Source: an uncultured Eubacteriales bacterium (GTDB taxonomy: Bacteria; Bacillota; Clostridia; Lachnospirales; Lachnospiraceae). From it: a stretch of 64,000 bases of DNA. Shown here piece after piece: positions 34,878-44,094 of the stretch (position 1 is the stretch's first letter; each line of letters begins with the position of its first letter). The stretch lies in the NCBI GenBank assembly GCA_900314845.1, contig OMWV01000037.1, positions 62,001 through 126,000 on the forward strand, given 5' to 3'. The position numbers and the translations under genes were made by a program. A model generated the notes under the pieces. That model did no database searches and was not told where the DNA came from. It saw only the letters and a program-made list of their open reading frames with translations.

Positions 34878-36038
34878 ATGAAGATCAGCACTTTAAACCC
34901 TATTGCTCAGGTTGGACTGAACCAGCTCCCTGAGACTTACGAAATCACAGATGACTTTGCCTCCTGTGACGCTGTCCTTGTAAGAAGCGCCAAGATGCAT
35001 GATATGGAACTCCCTGGCCAGCTCCTTGCCGTAGCAAGAGCAGGTGCCGGAGTAAACAATATCCCTCTTGACAAATGCGCAGAAAACGGAACTGTCGTAT
35101 TCAACACACCCGGAGCTAATGCAAACGGTGTGAAAGAGCTTGCGATCGCAGCCCTGATCCTTGGATCCAGAGATATCGTAGGCGGTGTTAACTGGGTAAA
35201 GAGCATAAGCGGTGACCCGGATGTTGCCAAGGCTGTAGAAAAAGGCAAAAAAGCATTTGTGGGAACCGAGATAAAAGGCAAGAAGCTCGGAGTCATCGGC
35301 CTCGGTGCCATAGGCGTAGGTGTAGCCAACGCCTGTACACAGCTGGGAATGGACGTATATGGTTATGATCCCTTCATCTCTGTAAAATCAGCATGGAACC
35401 TGTCAAAAGACATCAAACATATCACAGACGTAAACGATATCTACAAAGAATGCGATTATATCACCGTTCATGTTCCTCTTATGGATTCCACAAGAAAGAT
35501 GATAAATGCTGAGGCATTTGAGCAGATGAAGGATGGCGTGATCATTCTCAACCTCGCCCGCGACACCCTGGTTGACGAGGATGCTCTTGAGCAGGCTCTC
35601 AAGGCAGGCAAGGTAAGAAAGTATGTTACAGACTTCCCCAACCAGAAGACAGCGAATATGGATGGCGTCCTTGCCATTCCTCATTTGGGCGCTTCTACAA
35701 GAGAGTCTGAGGATAACTGTGCTGAGATGGCGGCAGAGGAGCTTGTAGATTTCCTGGAGAACGGAAATATCACACATTCCGTAAATTATCCGGACTGCAG
35801 CATGGGAGTATGCGAATCCGGCGGCAGGATAGCCGTATGCCACGGCAACAGACCTCATATGCTCAGCCAGCTGACAAATGCATGCTCTGACTCTGATTAC
35901 AACATCGAGCATCTCATGAACAAGTCAAAGGGCAATTGGGCATATACTCTGATCGATGTCGACAATGAGGTAAAGAGTGATCTTATCGAGAAAATGTCTT
36001 CCATAGAGGGCGTTGTCAGAGTCAGAAAAGTAAAGTAA
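34878..36038 (+). CDS. serA: D-3-phosphoglycerate dehydrogenase
   Basis: Starts serine synthesis by oxidising 3-phosphoglycerate. The 386-residue product has the Arg/Asn region RAGAGVNNIP, the NAD fold GVIGLGAIGVGVANA, NLARDTLVDEDAL, and the catalytic His in IPHLGASTRESEDN. The final ~70 residues look like an ACT domain (IEGVVRVRKVK end), suggesting serine feedback. ATG at 34878 follows GGAGG. serC lies 20 kb upstream, so the two serine genes are separated. Confidence 0.9.
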   Translation: MKISTLNPIAQVGLNQLPETYEITDDFASCDAVLVRSAKMHDMELPGQLLAVARAGAGVNNIPLDKCAENGTVVFNTPGANANGVKELAIAALILGSRDIVGGVNWVKSISGDPDVAKAVEKGKKAFVGTEIKGKKLGVIGLGAIGVGVANACTQLGMDVYGYDPFISVKSAWNLSKDIKHITDVNDIYKECDYITVHVPLMDSTRKMINAEAFEQMKDGVIILNLARDTLVDEDALEQALKAGKVRKYVTDFPNQKTANMDGVLAIPHLGASTRESEDNCAEMAAEELVDFLENGNITHSVNYPDCSMGVCESGGRIAVCHGNRPHMLSQLTNACSDSDYNIEHLMNKSKGNWAYTLIDVDNEVKSDLIEKMSSIEGVVRVRKVK

Positions 36039-36091
36039 ATACCCTAAGGTGAAGATTCCATATTTTGTTGATATTACGAGGAGGAGATATT

Positions 36092-36616
36092 ATGTCGAAT
36101 CAGATCATTAACAATATGATCACGAGAAGGAGCTGCAGAAAGTTCAAAGATGATATGCCCAGCCAGGAACTGATAGACGAGGTGATCCAGGCAGGACTCT
36201 ATGCCGCCAGCGGCAAGGGAAAGCAGTGTCCTATCATTGTAGCTGTAACAAACAAAGAACTGCGCGACAGACTCTCACTCATGAACCGCAAGATCGGCGG
36301 ATGGGACAGCGACTCCTTTTACGGCGCTCCCGTCGTCCTGATCGTACTTGCCCCCAAGGATGTACCCACATATATCTATGACGGAAGTCTTGTGATCGGC
36401 AACATGATGCTCGCGGCTCATTCACTGGGCCTTGCCAGCATCTGGATCCACAGAGCAAAGCAGGAGTTTGAGAGCGAAGAAGGAAAGCAGATCCTCAAAG
36501 ACCTGGGGATCGAGGGAGATTATGAAGGAATCGGCCACTGCGTGATCGGTTATGCCGCCTGCGCGGAAGCAGCTCCCATTCCCAGAAAAGAAGGAAGAGT
36601 ATTTTACGCAAAATAA
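36092..36616 (+). CDS. Nitroreductase-family flavoprotein
   Basis: A 174-residue FMN-dependent oxidoreductase with RRSCRKFKDDMPSQELIDEVIQAG at the N-terminus and GLASIWIHRAK and GHCVIGYAA later, as in NfsB/YdjA-like nitroreductases. It probably forms a dimer with FMN at the interface. The natural substrate is unknown. ATG at 36092 follows a GAGGAGGAG tract; an in-frame start at 36065 is less likely. It follows serA by 53 bases and ends before a terminator. Confidence 0.88.
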   Translation: MSNQIINNMITRRSCRKFKDDMPSQELIDEVIQAGLYAASGKGKQCPIIVAVTNKELRDRLSLMNRKIGGWDSDSFYGAPVVLIVLAPKDVPTYIYDGSLVIGNMMLAAHSLGLASIWIHRAKQEFESEEGKQILKDLGIEGDYEGIGHCVIGYAACAEAAPIPRKEGRVFYAK

Positions 36617-36635
36617 AGAGACCCGTATTTTCCCG

Positions 36636-36660
36636 GCCCCCTCACAGAGGGGGCTGTTTT
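36636..36660 (+). terminator. Terminator after the nitroreductase gene
   Basis: GCCCCCTC (36636-36643) with GAGGGGGC (36647-36654), ACA loop, then TGTTTTC. Confidence 0.8.
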
Positions 36661-36680
36661 CTTGAAAAAAATATTCTGTT

Positions 36681-36723
36681 TGTTGCCTGAACAACAGAAA
36701 GAAATGATGAAAAAAGATAAGAT
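36681..36723 (+). promoter_or_regulatory. CRP/FNR-type site and promoter of the ferredoxin-like gene
   Basis: TGTTG-N6-CAACA (36681-36696) is followed 22 bases later by TAAGAT (36718-36723) as -10, with no good -35. The site centre is near -41.5 from the expected start, the usual class II activator position. The hcp promoter has the same site. Confidence 0.65.
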
Positions 36724-36756
36724 GTAGACATCAGATGAAGATGAGAGGTCAGTAAG

Positions 36757-37512
36757 ATGTTAAGACAGATCATAAATATTGACGAAGAGAAGTGTGACGG
36801 ATGCGGCATTTGCGCTGAAGCCTGTCATGAAGGAGCTATCGGTATTGTCAATGGCAAGGCGAAGCTTCTGCGTGACGATTACTGTGATGGAATGGGCGAC
36901 TGCCTGCCGAATTGTCCGACAGGAGCGATTACTTTCACTCAGAAGGATACAGCCGAGTACAACGCTGCAGCCGTCGAAGAAGCAAAAAGGAAAAAAGCGC
37001 AGGCTAAAGTACCTGCACAGCTGAAGGGAGTAAAGATCATGGCAGAAAAAGAATTCAGCGGATGTCCGGGGAGCAGGATGATGCAGTTTGACAGGAAGGA
37101 TGAGGCGCCTGTTCAGGCAGAGCAGAAAGCGGAGCATTCATCCGTCTCTGAGCTTTCCACGTGGCCGGTACAGATCAAGCTTGTTCCGGTAAATGCCCCT
37201 TATTTTCAGGGAGCAAAACTCCTGGTTGCCGCAGACTGCACAGCCTATGCTTACGCAAACTTCCATCAGGATTTTATAAAAGGCAGGGTGGCCCTGGTAG
37301 GATGTCCCAAGCTTGACGGCGTTGACTACAGCGAAAAGCTGACGGAAATCATCAAGAATAATGATATAAAGAGCCTTACCGTTGTCAGGATGGAAGTTCC
37401 CTGCTGCGGAGGACTTGAGAGAGCTGCCGTCACTGCTTTGAAAAACAGCGGAAAGTTTATTCCCTGGCAGGTAGTGACCATATCCAGAGACGGCAGGATC
37501 CTGGACAGGTAA
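36757..37512 (+). CDS. 4Fe-4S ferredoxin-like protein preceding hcp
   Basis: 251 residues. Two N-terminal cluster motifs are [16 protein letters not shown] and [16 protein letters not shown]; further Cys occur in [24 protein letters not shown] and [10 protein letters not shown]. The C-terminal half has conserved Cys in a region seen beside hybrid-cluster proteins. It likely carries electrons to Hcp. ATG at 36757. Its promoter site matches that of hcp, so they form one regulon of two adjacent units. No flavin or NAD site was seen. Confidence 0.85.
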   Translation: MLRQIINIDEEKCDGCGICAEACHEGAIGIVNGKAKLLRDDYCDGMGDCLPNCPTGAITFTQKDTAEYNAAAVEEAKRKKAQAKVPAQLKGVKIMAEKEFSGCPGSRMMQFDRKDEAPVQAEQKAEHSSVSELSTWPVQIKLVPVNAPYFQGAKLLVAADCTAYAYANFHQDFIKGRVALVGCPKLDGVDYSEKLTEIIKNNDIKSLTVVRMEVPCCGGLERAAVTALKNSGKFIPWQVVTISRDGRILDR

Positions 37513-37525
37513 AATTTTTCCAAAA

Positions 37526-37567
37526 TGTTGTCCAGGCAACACAAATAGTTGGAAAAACGTGTATAAT
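37526..37567 (+). promoter_or_regulatory. CRP/FNR-type site and hcp promoter
   Basis: TGTTG-N6-CAACA (37526-37541), then TATAAT (37562-37567) 21 bases later, with no clear -35. The same site and spacing precede the ferredoxin-like gene, so one activator probably drives both. HcpR-type regulators of the CRP/FNR family control hcp in many anaerobes (known), but matching this site to one is inference. Confidence 0.7.
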
Positions 37568-37609
37568 AGAGGCGTAAAAGCTATTTCAGTAGAAAAGGAG
37601 AAAAGCGCG

Positions 37610-39247
37610 ATGGAGAATAAGATGTTTTGTTATCAGTGTCAGGAGACAGCCGGATGCAAGGGCTGTACAGTAAGAGGTGTCTGTGGAAAGACAGCGGATG
37701 TGGCAGCGATGCAGGACCTGCTTGTCTATGTTACAAAGGGCCTTTCAGCGGTAACGACAGCTCTCAGAGCCGAGGGAAAGGAAGTTTCAGCACAGGTAAA
37801 TCATCTTGTCACAGTTAATCTTTTCACCACGATCACAAACGCAAACTTTGATAAGGACGCGATCAAAGACCGCGTAACAAAGACTCTTGCTGTTAAGAAA
37901 GATCTTCTCGGCAGCCTGGCTTCCGAAAACGGCCTGCCTCAGGCAGCCCTCTGGAACGGATCAGAGGATGAGTACGAGACCAAGGCAGCCCTGGTCGGAG
38001 TCCTTGCGACAGAGAACGAAGATATCAGGAGCCTCAGAGAGCTCATCACATATGGAGTAAAGGGTCTTGCAGCTTATACAAAGCATGCGAATGCCCTTCT
38101 CGAGGACGACCCGGAGACAGATGCTTTCATCCAGAAGGCTCTTGCTAAGACCCTCGACGATTCCCTTACCGTAGACGATCTTGTGGCTCTGACCCTTGAG
38201 ACAGGCAAGTACGGCGTGAACGGTATGGCTCTTCTGGACAAGGCCAATACCCAGGCATACGGCAATCCCGAGGTAACAAAGGTAGATATCGGTGTCCGCA
38301 GCAATCCCGGAATCCTTATCTCCGGACATGATCTCAGAGATCTTGAGATGCTCCTGGATCAGACACAGGGAACAGGCGTTGATGTGTATACTCACTCAGA
38401 GATGCTTCCCGCTCACTATTATCCCAAGTTTAAGAAGTATTCCAACTTTGCCGGCAACTATGGTAATGCATGGTGGAAGCAGGGAGAGGAGTTCGAGAAG
38501 TTCAACGGCCCTATCCTTATGACCACGAACTGCATTATCCCTCCTAAGGATTCCTATAAGGACAGACTTTACACAACAGGCGCTGTAGGTTATCCCGGAT
38601 GCAAGCATATAGACGGAGAGTACGGCCAGGTAAAGGATTTCTCAGAGATCATTGAGCAGGCAAAGAAGTGCCCGGCTCCCACAGAGCTTGAGAAGGGCGA
38701 GATTGTCGGCGGATTCGCTCATGAGCAGGTATTCGCTCTGGCAGACAAGGTCGTAGACGCGGTAAAATCCGGCGCAATCAGGAAGTTTATCGTAATGGCA
38801 GGCTGCGACGGACGCGCAAAGAGCCGTTCCTATTATACAGAATTTGCCCAGAAGCTTCCCAAGGATACAGTTATCCTCACAGCAGGCTGCGCAAAGTATA
38901 AGTACAACAAGCTTCCTCTTGGCGATATAGGCGGTATCCCCAGGGTACTTGACGCAGGTCAGTGCAATGACTGCTATTCCCTTGCTCTTATCGCTTTGAA
39001 GCTGAAAGAGGTATTTGGTCTCGATGATATCAACGATCTGCCCATCGTCTTCAACATTGCATGGTATGAGCAGAAGGCAGTTATCGTGCTTCTTGCCCTC
39101 CTCTATCTGGGAGTCAAGAACATCCATCTGGGGCCGACACTTCCCGCTTTCCTTTCGCCCAACGTTGCCAATGTTCTCGTAGAGAACTTTGGAATCGCCG
39201 GCATGGGAACCGTGGATGAGGACCTTAAGCTCTTTGGACTTGACTGA
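37610..39247 (+). CDS. hcp: Hybrid-cluster protein (hydroxylamine reductase), class I
   Basis: A 545-residue protein with an N-terminal [4Fe-4S] motif C-x2-C-x8-C-x5-C ([19 protein letters not shown]), typical of strict-anaerobe (class I) Hcp. Cluster ligand regions include [52 protein letters not shown] and [14 protein letters not shown]. The protein reduces hydroxylamine or NO and protects against nitrosative or oxidative stress. ATG at 37610 follows AAAGGAG. It is a single transcript ending at the terminator at 39278, with its ferredoxin-like neighbour upstream. Confidence 0.94.
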   Translation: MENKMFCYQCQETAGCKGCTVRGVCGKTADVAAMQDLLVYVTKGLSAVTTALRAEGKEVSAQVNHLVTVNLFTTITNANFDKDAIKDRVTKTLAVKKDLLGSLASENGLPQAALWNGSEDEYETKAALVGVLATENEDIRSLRELITYGVKGLAAYTKHANALLEDDPETDAFIQKALAKTLDDSLTVDDLVALTLETGKYGVNGMALLDKANTQAYGNPEVTKVDIGVRSNPGILISGHDLRDLEMLLDQTQGTGVDVYTHSEMLPAHYYPKFKKYSNFAGNYGNAWWKQGEEFEKFNGPILMTTNCIIPPKDSYKDRLYTTGAVGYPGCKHIDGEYGQVKDFSEIIEQAKKCPAPTELEKGEIVGGFAHEQVFALADKVVDAVKSGAIRKFIVMAGCDGRAKSRSYYTEFAQKLPKDTVILTAGCAKYKYNKLPLGDIGGIPRVLDAGQCNDCYSLALIALKLKEVFGLDDINDLPIVFNIAWYEQKAVIVLLALLYLGVKNIHLGPTLPAFLSPNVANVLVENFGIAGMGTVDEDLKLFGLD

Positions 39248-39277
39248 TCTTCACCTCTAATATAAGGATATGAAACC

Positions 39278-39304
39278 GGGGGACCCGAAGGGTCCCCCTT
39301 TTTT
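39278..39304 (+). terminator. hcp terminator
   Basis: GGGGGACCC (39278-39286) with GGGTCCCCC (39290-39298), GAA loop, then TTTTTT. Confidence 0.9.
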
Positions 39305-39306
39305 GC

Positions 39307-39335
39307 TTGTACTGCAGCTGATATTTTGATAGAAT
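39307..39335 (+). promoter_or_regulatory. Promoter of the IscU-like/GGGtGRT pair
   Basis: TTGTAC (39307-39312), 17-base spacer and TAGAAT (39330-39335), about 50 bases before the start codon. There is no TGTTG-N6-CAACA site here, so the pair is not clearly under the hcp regulator. Confidence 0.5.
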
Positions 39336-39384
39336 ATAAGATAATGACACAAGATGTATATGTATATATTGAGGAGGAAGGGTA

Positions 39385-40077
39385 ATGGTATATACACAGA
39401 AGATAGAATCTGAGTGCTGTGTGGCGCAGGGAGTTCATCACGGTGCCGCACCTATTCCGGAAGAGGGACAGTGGATACAGGCCAAAGAGATAAAGGATAT
39501 CAAGGGCTATACTCACGGTATCGGCTGGTGCGCGCCTCAGCAGGGCTGCTGCAAGCTTTCACTGAATGTGAAGGACGGCGTGATCCAGGAAGCTCTTGTA
39601 GAGACTGTCGGATGCTCCGGCATGACACATTCTGCCGCCATGGCAAGCGAGATCCTGCCCGGCCTGACGATCCTCGAGGCATTGAACACCGATCTAGTAT
39701 GTGATGCTATCAATGTCGCTATGCGCGAGCTGTTCCTTCAGATCGTATACGGCCGTTCCCAGAGCGCGTTTTCTGATGACGGACTGGCAGTTGGAGCAGG
39801 TTTCGAGGATCTGGGCAAGGGCGACCGTTCCATGGTGGGAACCATGTACGGAACACTCAAAAAGGGCCCCAGATATCTTGAGATGACAGAAGGCTATGTG
39901 ACCGGGATCGCTCTTGACGAGAACGATGAGATCATAGGCTATAAGTATGTCAACTTCGGCAAGATGATGGATTTCATAAAGGACGGCATGGATGCGAACG
40001 AAGCTCTCAAGGAGGCTTCCGGTCAGTATGGACGAGTTGATGACGCGGTCAGGATCATTGATCCCCGCAGAGAGTAA
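39385..40077 (+). CDS. IscU/NifU-like Fe-S scaffold protein, partner of the GGGtGRT protein
   Basis: 230 residues of the IscU-like scaffold group, longer than standard IscU (about 130). Cys-rich segments are SECCVAQGVHHGAAP, GIGWCAPQQGCCKLSL, VETVGCSGMTHSAAMASEIL (like the second conserved Cys region of IscU), and LVCDAINVAMRELFLQI. The C-terminal ~80 residues (YKYVNFGKMMDFIKDG and DEIIGYKY) are extra. ATG at 39385 follows GAGGAGGAAGGG. The next gene starts 12 bases after its stop and the two almost always need each other by context. Its role is unproven; cluster assembly or redox sensing is inferred. Confidence 0.8.
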   Translation: MVYTQKIESECCVAQGVHHGAAPIPEEGQWIQAKEIKDIKGYTHGIGWCAPQQGCCKLSLNVKDGVIQEALVETVGCSGMTHSAAMASEILPGLTILEALNTDLVCDAINVAMRELFLQIVYGRSQSAFSDDGLAVGAGFEDLGKGDRSMVGTMYGTLKKGPRYLEMTEGYVTGIALDENDEIIGYKYVNFGKMMDFIKDGMDANEALKEASGQYGRVDDAVRIIDPRRE

Positions 40078-40089
40078 GGAGGATAAACG

Positions 40090-41100
40090 ATGGCACTGTT
40101 TGAATCTTATGAAAGACGTATCGATCAGATCAATAAAGTTTTAAGCAGCTATGGCATGTCCTCCATAGAGGAAGCCGAGAAGGTTACAAAGGATGCGGGA
40201 CTTGACGTATACCACATGGTTGAGTCCGTTCAGCCTATCTGCTTTGAGAATGCAAAGTGGGCATATACCGTGGGTGCTGCGATCGCAATAAAGAAGGGCT
40301 GCAGAAACGCTGCTGACGCCGCTGCCGCTATCGGAGAAGGCCTGCAGGCTTTCTGTATTCCCGGCTCTGTGGCAGACCACAGGAAGGTCGGTCTGGGACA
40401 CGGCAATCTGGGCAAGATGCTCCTGTCAGAGGATACGGAATGTTTTGCATTTCTGGCAGGACATGAGAGTTTCGCGGCTGCAGAAGGCGCGATCGGTATA
40501 GCCAACAACGCCAACAAGGTAAGGAAGAAACCCCTTCGTGTTATCTTAAACGGCCTTGGCAAGGATGCAGCCAAGATCATTTCCAGGATAAACGGTTTTA
40601 CATTCGTAGAGACAAAGATGGATTACAAGACAGGCCAGCTTCAGGAGATCAGCCGCAAGGCCTACTCGAACGGTCCCAGGGCTAAGGTAAACTGCTACGG
40701 CGCCAATGATGTCACAGAGGGTGTAGCCATCATGTGGAAGGAGAATGTCGATGTCTCCATCACAGGAAACTCCACAAACCCCACAAGGTTCCAGCATCCG
40801 GTTGCCGGTACATACAAGAAAGAAAGACTGGAAGCCGGGAAAAAGTATTTCTCCGTAGCGTCAGGCGGCGGTACCGGCCGTACCCTTCACCCTGACAATA
40901 TGGCTGCAGGTCCCGCTTCCTACGGAATGACAGACACCATGGGCCGTATGCATTCTGACGCTCAGTTTGCAGGATCTTCTTCCGTGCCCGCTCATGTAGA
41001 GATGATGGGACTCATCGGCATGGGCAACAACCCCATGGTCGGCGCTACGGTAAGCGTTGCTGTTGCTGTGGAGGAAGCTGCGAAAAATGGCAGATTCTGA
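40090..41100 (+). CDS. GGGtGRT-family protein of unknown function
   Basis: 336 residues containing SGGGTGRTLHPDNMAA (GGGTGRT near residues 259-265), the motif that names this family in Clostridia. Other conserved-looking stretches are ENAKWAYTVGAAIAIKKGC, GHGNLGKML, FLAGHESFAAAEGAIGIANN and VEMMGLIGMGNNPMVGATVS. It has no membrane segment or signal peptide and no recognised catalytic site. It is paired with the IscU-like scaffold 12 bases upstream and ends at a strong terminator. Both lie beside the hcp block. Function unknown; a metal-cluster enzyme or carrier is inference only. Confidence 0.88.
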   Translation: MALFESYERRIDQINKVLSSYGMSSIEEAEKVTKDAGLDVYHMVESVQPICFENAKWAYTVGAAIAIKKGCRNAADAAAAIGEGLQAFCIPGSVADHRKVGLGHGNLGKMLLSEDTECFAFLAGHESFAAAEGAIGIANNANKVRKKPLRVILNGLGKDAAKIISRINGFTFVETKMDYKTGQLQEISRKAYSNGPRAKVNCYGANDVTEGVAIMWKENVDVSITGNSTNPTRFQHPVAGTYKKERLEAGKKYFSVASGGGTGRTLHPDNMAAGPASYGMTDTMGRMHSDAQFAGSSSVPAHVEMMGLIGMGNNPMVGATVSVAVAVEEAAKNGRF

Positions 41101-41138
41101 CCAGTCTGCGCCATGGACATCCTGACAGGTTTATAACG

Positions 41139-41162
41139 GGCGGCCGTCTGGCCGCCTTTTTT
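41139..41162 (+). terminator. Terminator after the GGGtGRT gene
   Basis: GGCGGCC (41139-41145) with GGCCGCC (41150-41156), GTCT loop, then T6. Confidence 0.9.
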
Positions 41163-41177
41163 AAGGAGTTGTACAGT

Positions 41178-44021
41178 ATGGCAGATGAAAAAATCAAGAG
41201 GAATTCTGCAGCTTCCGGCAGGGGAAGCAGCAGAAAAGGTCCGGAGCGCAGGAGAAGCAAGGGCATGAGCGCGCTGCGCTGGATCCTGCGCATACTTATT
41301 ATTCTTGTCGTGATCGTCGGAATAGCGATGATCGCTCTCTATGTAAGGACAAGGCCTCTCTATGCGGATGCGCAGAAGCAGGTCTATACCATCCTGTCTC
41401 AGATGAATGACGGTACATTCAAGAGAGAGTCCAATACACTGGTCTACGACGGGGACGACAAACTGCTGTCCAAGATCGGCTATGAGAACTATAAGTACGA
41501 GACGATAGACAAGGTCTCGAATTATGTTCAGATGGGTTACATCGATGTCGAGGATAAGAAGTTTCTGACCCACCACGGTGTTGATTATCCAAGAACCATA
41601 AAAGCAGCCCTTCTCTATCTGAAGGGGAAGATAGGAAAGGATAAGGGGATCACCCAGGGAGGAAGCACGATAACCCAGCAGGTAGTGAAGAATAACCTCC
41701 TGAGCCAGGAACAGACTTTAGAGAGAAAATTTCTGGAGATCCTGCTTGCCAGACAGATCGAGAAGGAATACTCAAAGTCACAGATCATGGAGTATTATGT
41801 AAACAGCTGCTATTACGGCAATGGCTGTTACGGGATAGAAGGCGCCGCAGAATATTATTTTGGTGTCAGCGCGAATGATCTTGATCTGGCCCAGGCGGCT
41901 ATGCTTGTGGGCACCAGCAACTCGCCCAATGTCTATAACCCGGCGGCAGACTATGAGCTGAGCCTGAAGAAAAAGAGCATGGTCCTGGGGCAGATGCTTA
42001 AGGAAGGCGATATCACAAAGGAGCAGTATGACAGCGCTGACGCGGAGAAACCAAAGATCGTCAAGAAAACGGATAAGTCCGACCCGGACAATTATATGGT
42101 TTCTTTTGCCATCCATGACGCGGCCATTAAGCTGATGGAATATCAGGGCTTTGAATTTAAATATAAGTTCGGCAGCGAGTCAGAGTACAAGAAGTATAAG
42201 GCAGCTTATAAAAAGGCATACAATGCCGCGGACTCCAAGATCAGGAGCGGCGGCTATGAGATCCATACCGCGTTTGATCAGAAGATCCAGAAAAAACTGC
42301 AGAACTCTATCGATGATACTCTCTCCGGTGAGAAAGAAGAGCAGGATAACGGACAGTACAGCCTGCAGTCAGCCGGAGTCGTTGTTGACAATAAGAGCGG
42401 CTGCATTGTGGCGGCTGTAGGAGGCAGAGGGGCATCCGGTTCCTATAACAGAGCATTTCAGGCTGTAAGGCAGCCCGGATCTACCATAAAGCCTCTGCTG
42501 GATTATGGTCCCGGCATAGACAAGGGAGTGATCACTCCCGGTACAGTCATGGTCGACAAGCCGGTAACCATAGAAGGCTATTCACCGAAGAATTTTAACG
42601 GATCCTATATGGGACAGGTTACCGTCCGCCAGGCTCTTGCCAGATCTCTTAACACGATCGCTCTGCAGATCTATGATGAGACAGGATCTGAGGCAGCTCT
42701 TTCCTATCTTCAGAAGCTGAAGTTCTCCACCCTGACCTATGGAGACGCCTATAACTCCGCGATCGCCCTGGGAGGATTTACAAACGGCGTAACGGTGGAA
42801 GATATGGCAAGGGGCTACGCTGCCATTGAGAATGACGGCGATATGCGCGATACGACCTGCATCCGGTCCATAAAGACAGAGACAGGGGAGAAGATATATA
42901 CCCGCGGGGAGGAGAAGACCCAGATATTCAGCAAGGATACTGCCTTCATGCTCAGAGACATGATGGAAGGAGTGTTCAAAGAAAGCTACGGGACAGCGCA
43001 CAGCGCATTTGACAGCGGCCAGGTATACGCCGGCAAGACGGGAACAACGGACAATAACAAGGACGCCTGGTTCGCCGGATTTTCAGCCTACTATACGGCT
43101 GTGACCTGGGTTGGCTGTGACACCCCTCAGCAGGTAAAAGGACTCACAGGCGGGGGCTATCCTCTGTCCATCTGGTCATCCTTTATGGATAAGATGCATA
43201 AGGACAAGGATAAAGAAGAGTTTGATATCCCTTCCAGCATCATGCTGCAGAACAGCAGCGGCAGGCAGAAGAATGTCAGCTACACGAATAACGTCTACGA
43301 CAGCCGCCCTTCCGGCTGGGATTACGTTTCACAGTCCCTCACGGAGACTCTGGCCGACAATGAGGCCAAGAGAGAAGAGAAGAGAAATTATGACGACGCA
43401 GCCAAGGCAGTTGATGATTTTGAAGATTTTCAGATCAGCAGCGCGGCGGATGCCATGGCCCTGGATGAAAAGTATAATTATGTAACTGCTCTTGTTGATC
43501 AGGTCGGTGACTCAGATAAGCACGGAGCTCTCCAGGAAAGGGCTGAATATAAATACTCTCTTCTTTCCGGCGATGTGAGAGACAAATGGGAAGATGAGAT
43601 TGCCGCGGCAAAGCAGCAGGCCCAGGATGATGAGAATATTTCCAATGCAAAAAAGGCAGACAATTCTGCCTATGCGGCACTTGCCCAGATAAAGAAAATC
43701 CGGATCGGTATCGTTCAGTCTTATATTGACTATTTCAATGATGTGAAAATATATACAGACAGTGTGGATGAGATGGCGGATTATGCTGAGAAAGCGCTTG
43801 AGGCCTGTGCAGATTATGATGAGTACGCAAAGCTGGGGAAGAAACTCTCCAGCGCGGAGGAAAAAGCCCGCTCTCAGAAGACAGTAGAGGATCTGAAGAA
43901 GGAACAGGAAGAAGCCCGGAGAGAAAGCGAGGAAGCAAGAAAGGCTCAGGAAGAGGCAAGGCATAAGGAAGATGACGCCAGAAACAGCGCCAGTTCCAGT
44001 CATTCAGATGATGATGAGTAA
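41178..44021 (+). CDS. Class A penicillin-binding protein (bifunctional)
   Basis: A 947-residue cell-wall enzyme. A basic N-terminal tail precedes one membrane segment (LRILIILVVIVGIAMIALYV); then the glycosyltransferase domain with EDKKFLTHHGVDYPRTI, GGSTITQQVVKN and ARQIEKEYSK; then the transpeptidase with SxxK in PGSTIKPL (near residue 435), SLNT (near 491) and KTGTTDNNKDAWF (near 620). The last ~250 residues are a charged coiled coil ending in an acidic tail (SSSHSDDDE). ATG at 41178 with AAGGAG upstream is preferred over TTG at 41169. The extended tail is unusual for PBP1A-like proteins. Confidence 0.92.
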   Translation: MADEKIKRNSAASGRGSSRKGPERRRSKGMSALRWILRILIILVVIVGIAMIALYVRTRPLYADAQKQVYTILSQMNDGTFKRESNTLVYDGDDKLLSKIGYENYKYETIDKVSNYVQMGYIDVEDKKFLTHHGVDYPRTIKAALLYLKGKIGKDKGITQGGSTITQQVVKNNLLSQEQTLERKFLEILLARQIEKEYSKSQIMEYYVNSCYYGNGCYGIEGAAEYYFGVSANDLDLAQAAMLVGTSNSPNVYNPAADYELSLKKKSMVLGQMLKEGDITKEQYDSADAEKPKIVKKTDKSDPDNYMVSFAIHDAAIKLMEYQGFEFKYKFGSESEYKKYKAAYKKAYNAADSKIRSGGYEIHTAFDQKIQKKLQNSIDDTLSGEKEEQDNGQYSLQSAGVVVDNKSGCIVAAVGGRGASGSYNRAFQAVRQPGSTIKPLLDYGPGIDKGVITPGTVMVDKPVTIEGYSPKNFNGSYMGQVTVRQALARSLNTIALQIYDETGSEAALSYLQKLKFSTLTYGDAYNSAIALGGFTNGVTVEDMARGYAAIENDGDMRDTTCIRSIKTETGEKIYTRGEEKTQIFSKDTAFMLRDMMEGVFKESYGTAHSAFDSGQVYAGKTGTTDNNKDAWFAGFSAYYTAVTWVGCDTPQQVKGLTGGGYPLSIWSSFMDKMHKDKDKEEFDIPSSIMLQNSSGRQKNVSYTNNVYDSRPSGWDYVSQSLTETLADNEAKREEKRNYDDAAKAVDDFEDFQISSAADAMALDEKYNYVTALVDQVGDSDKHGALQERAEYKYSLLSGDVRDKWEDEIAAAKQQAQDDENISNAKKADNSAYAALAQIKKIRIGIVQSYIDYFNDVKIYTDSVDEMADYAEKALEACADYDEYAKLGKKLSSAEEKARSQKTVEDLKKEQEEARRESEEARKAQEEARHKEDDARNSASSSHSDDDE

Positions 44022-44036
44022 ACATCATCATCCCGC

Positions 44037-44077
44037 AAAAAAGAAGGCACCTGTCATAAGGCAGGTGCTGTCTTTTT
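44037..44077. terminator. Bidirectional terminator between the PBP and degV
   Basis: GCACCTG (44047-44053) with CAGGTGC (44062-44068); a T-run on the plus strand at 44073-44077 and an A6 run at 44037-44042 for the minus strand. Confidence 0.8.
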
Positions 44078-44094
44078 ACATTACATGATATTTA

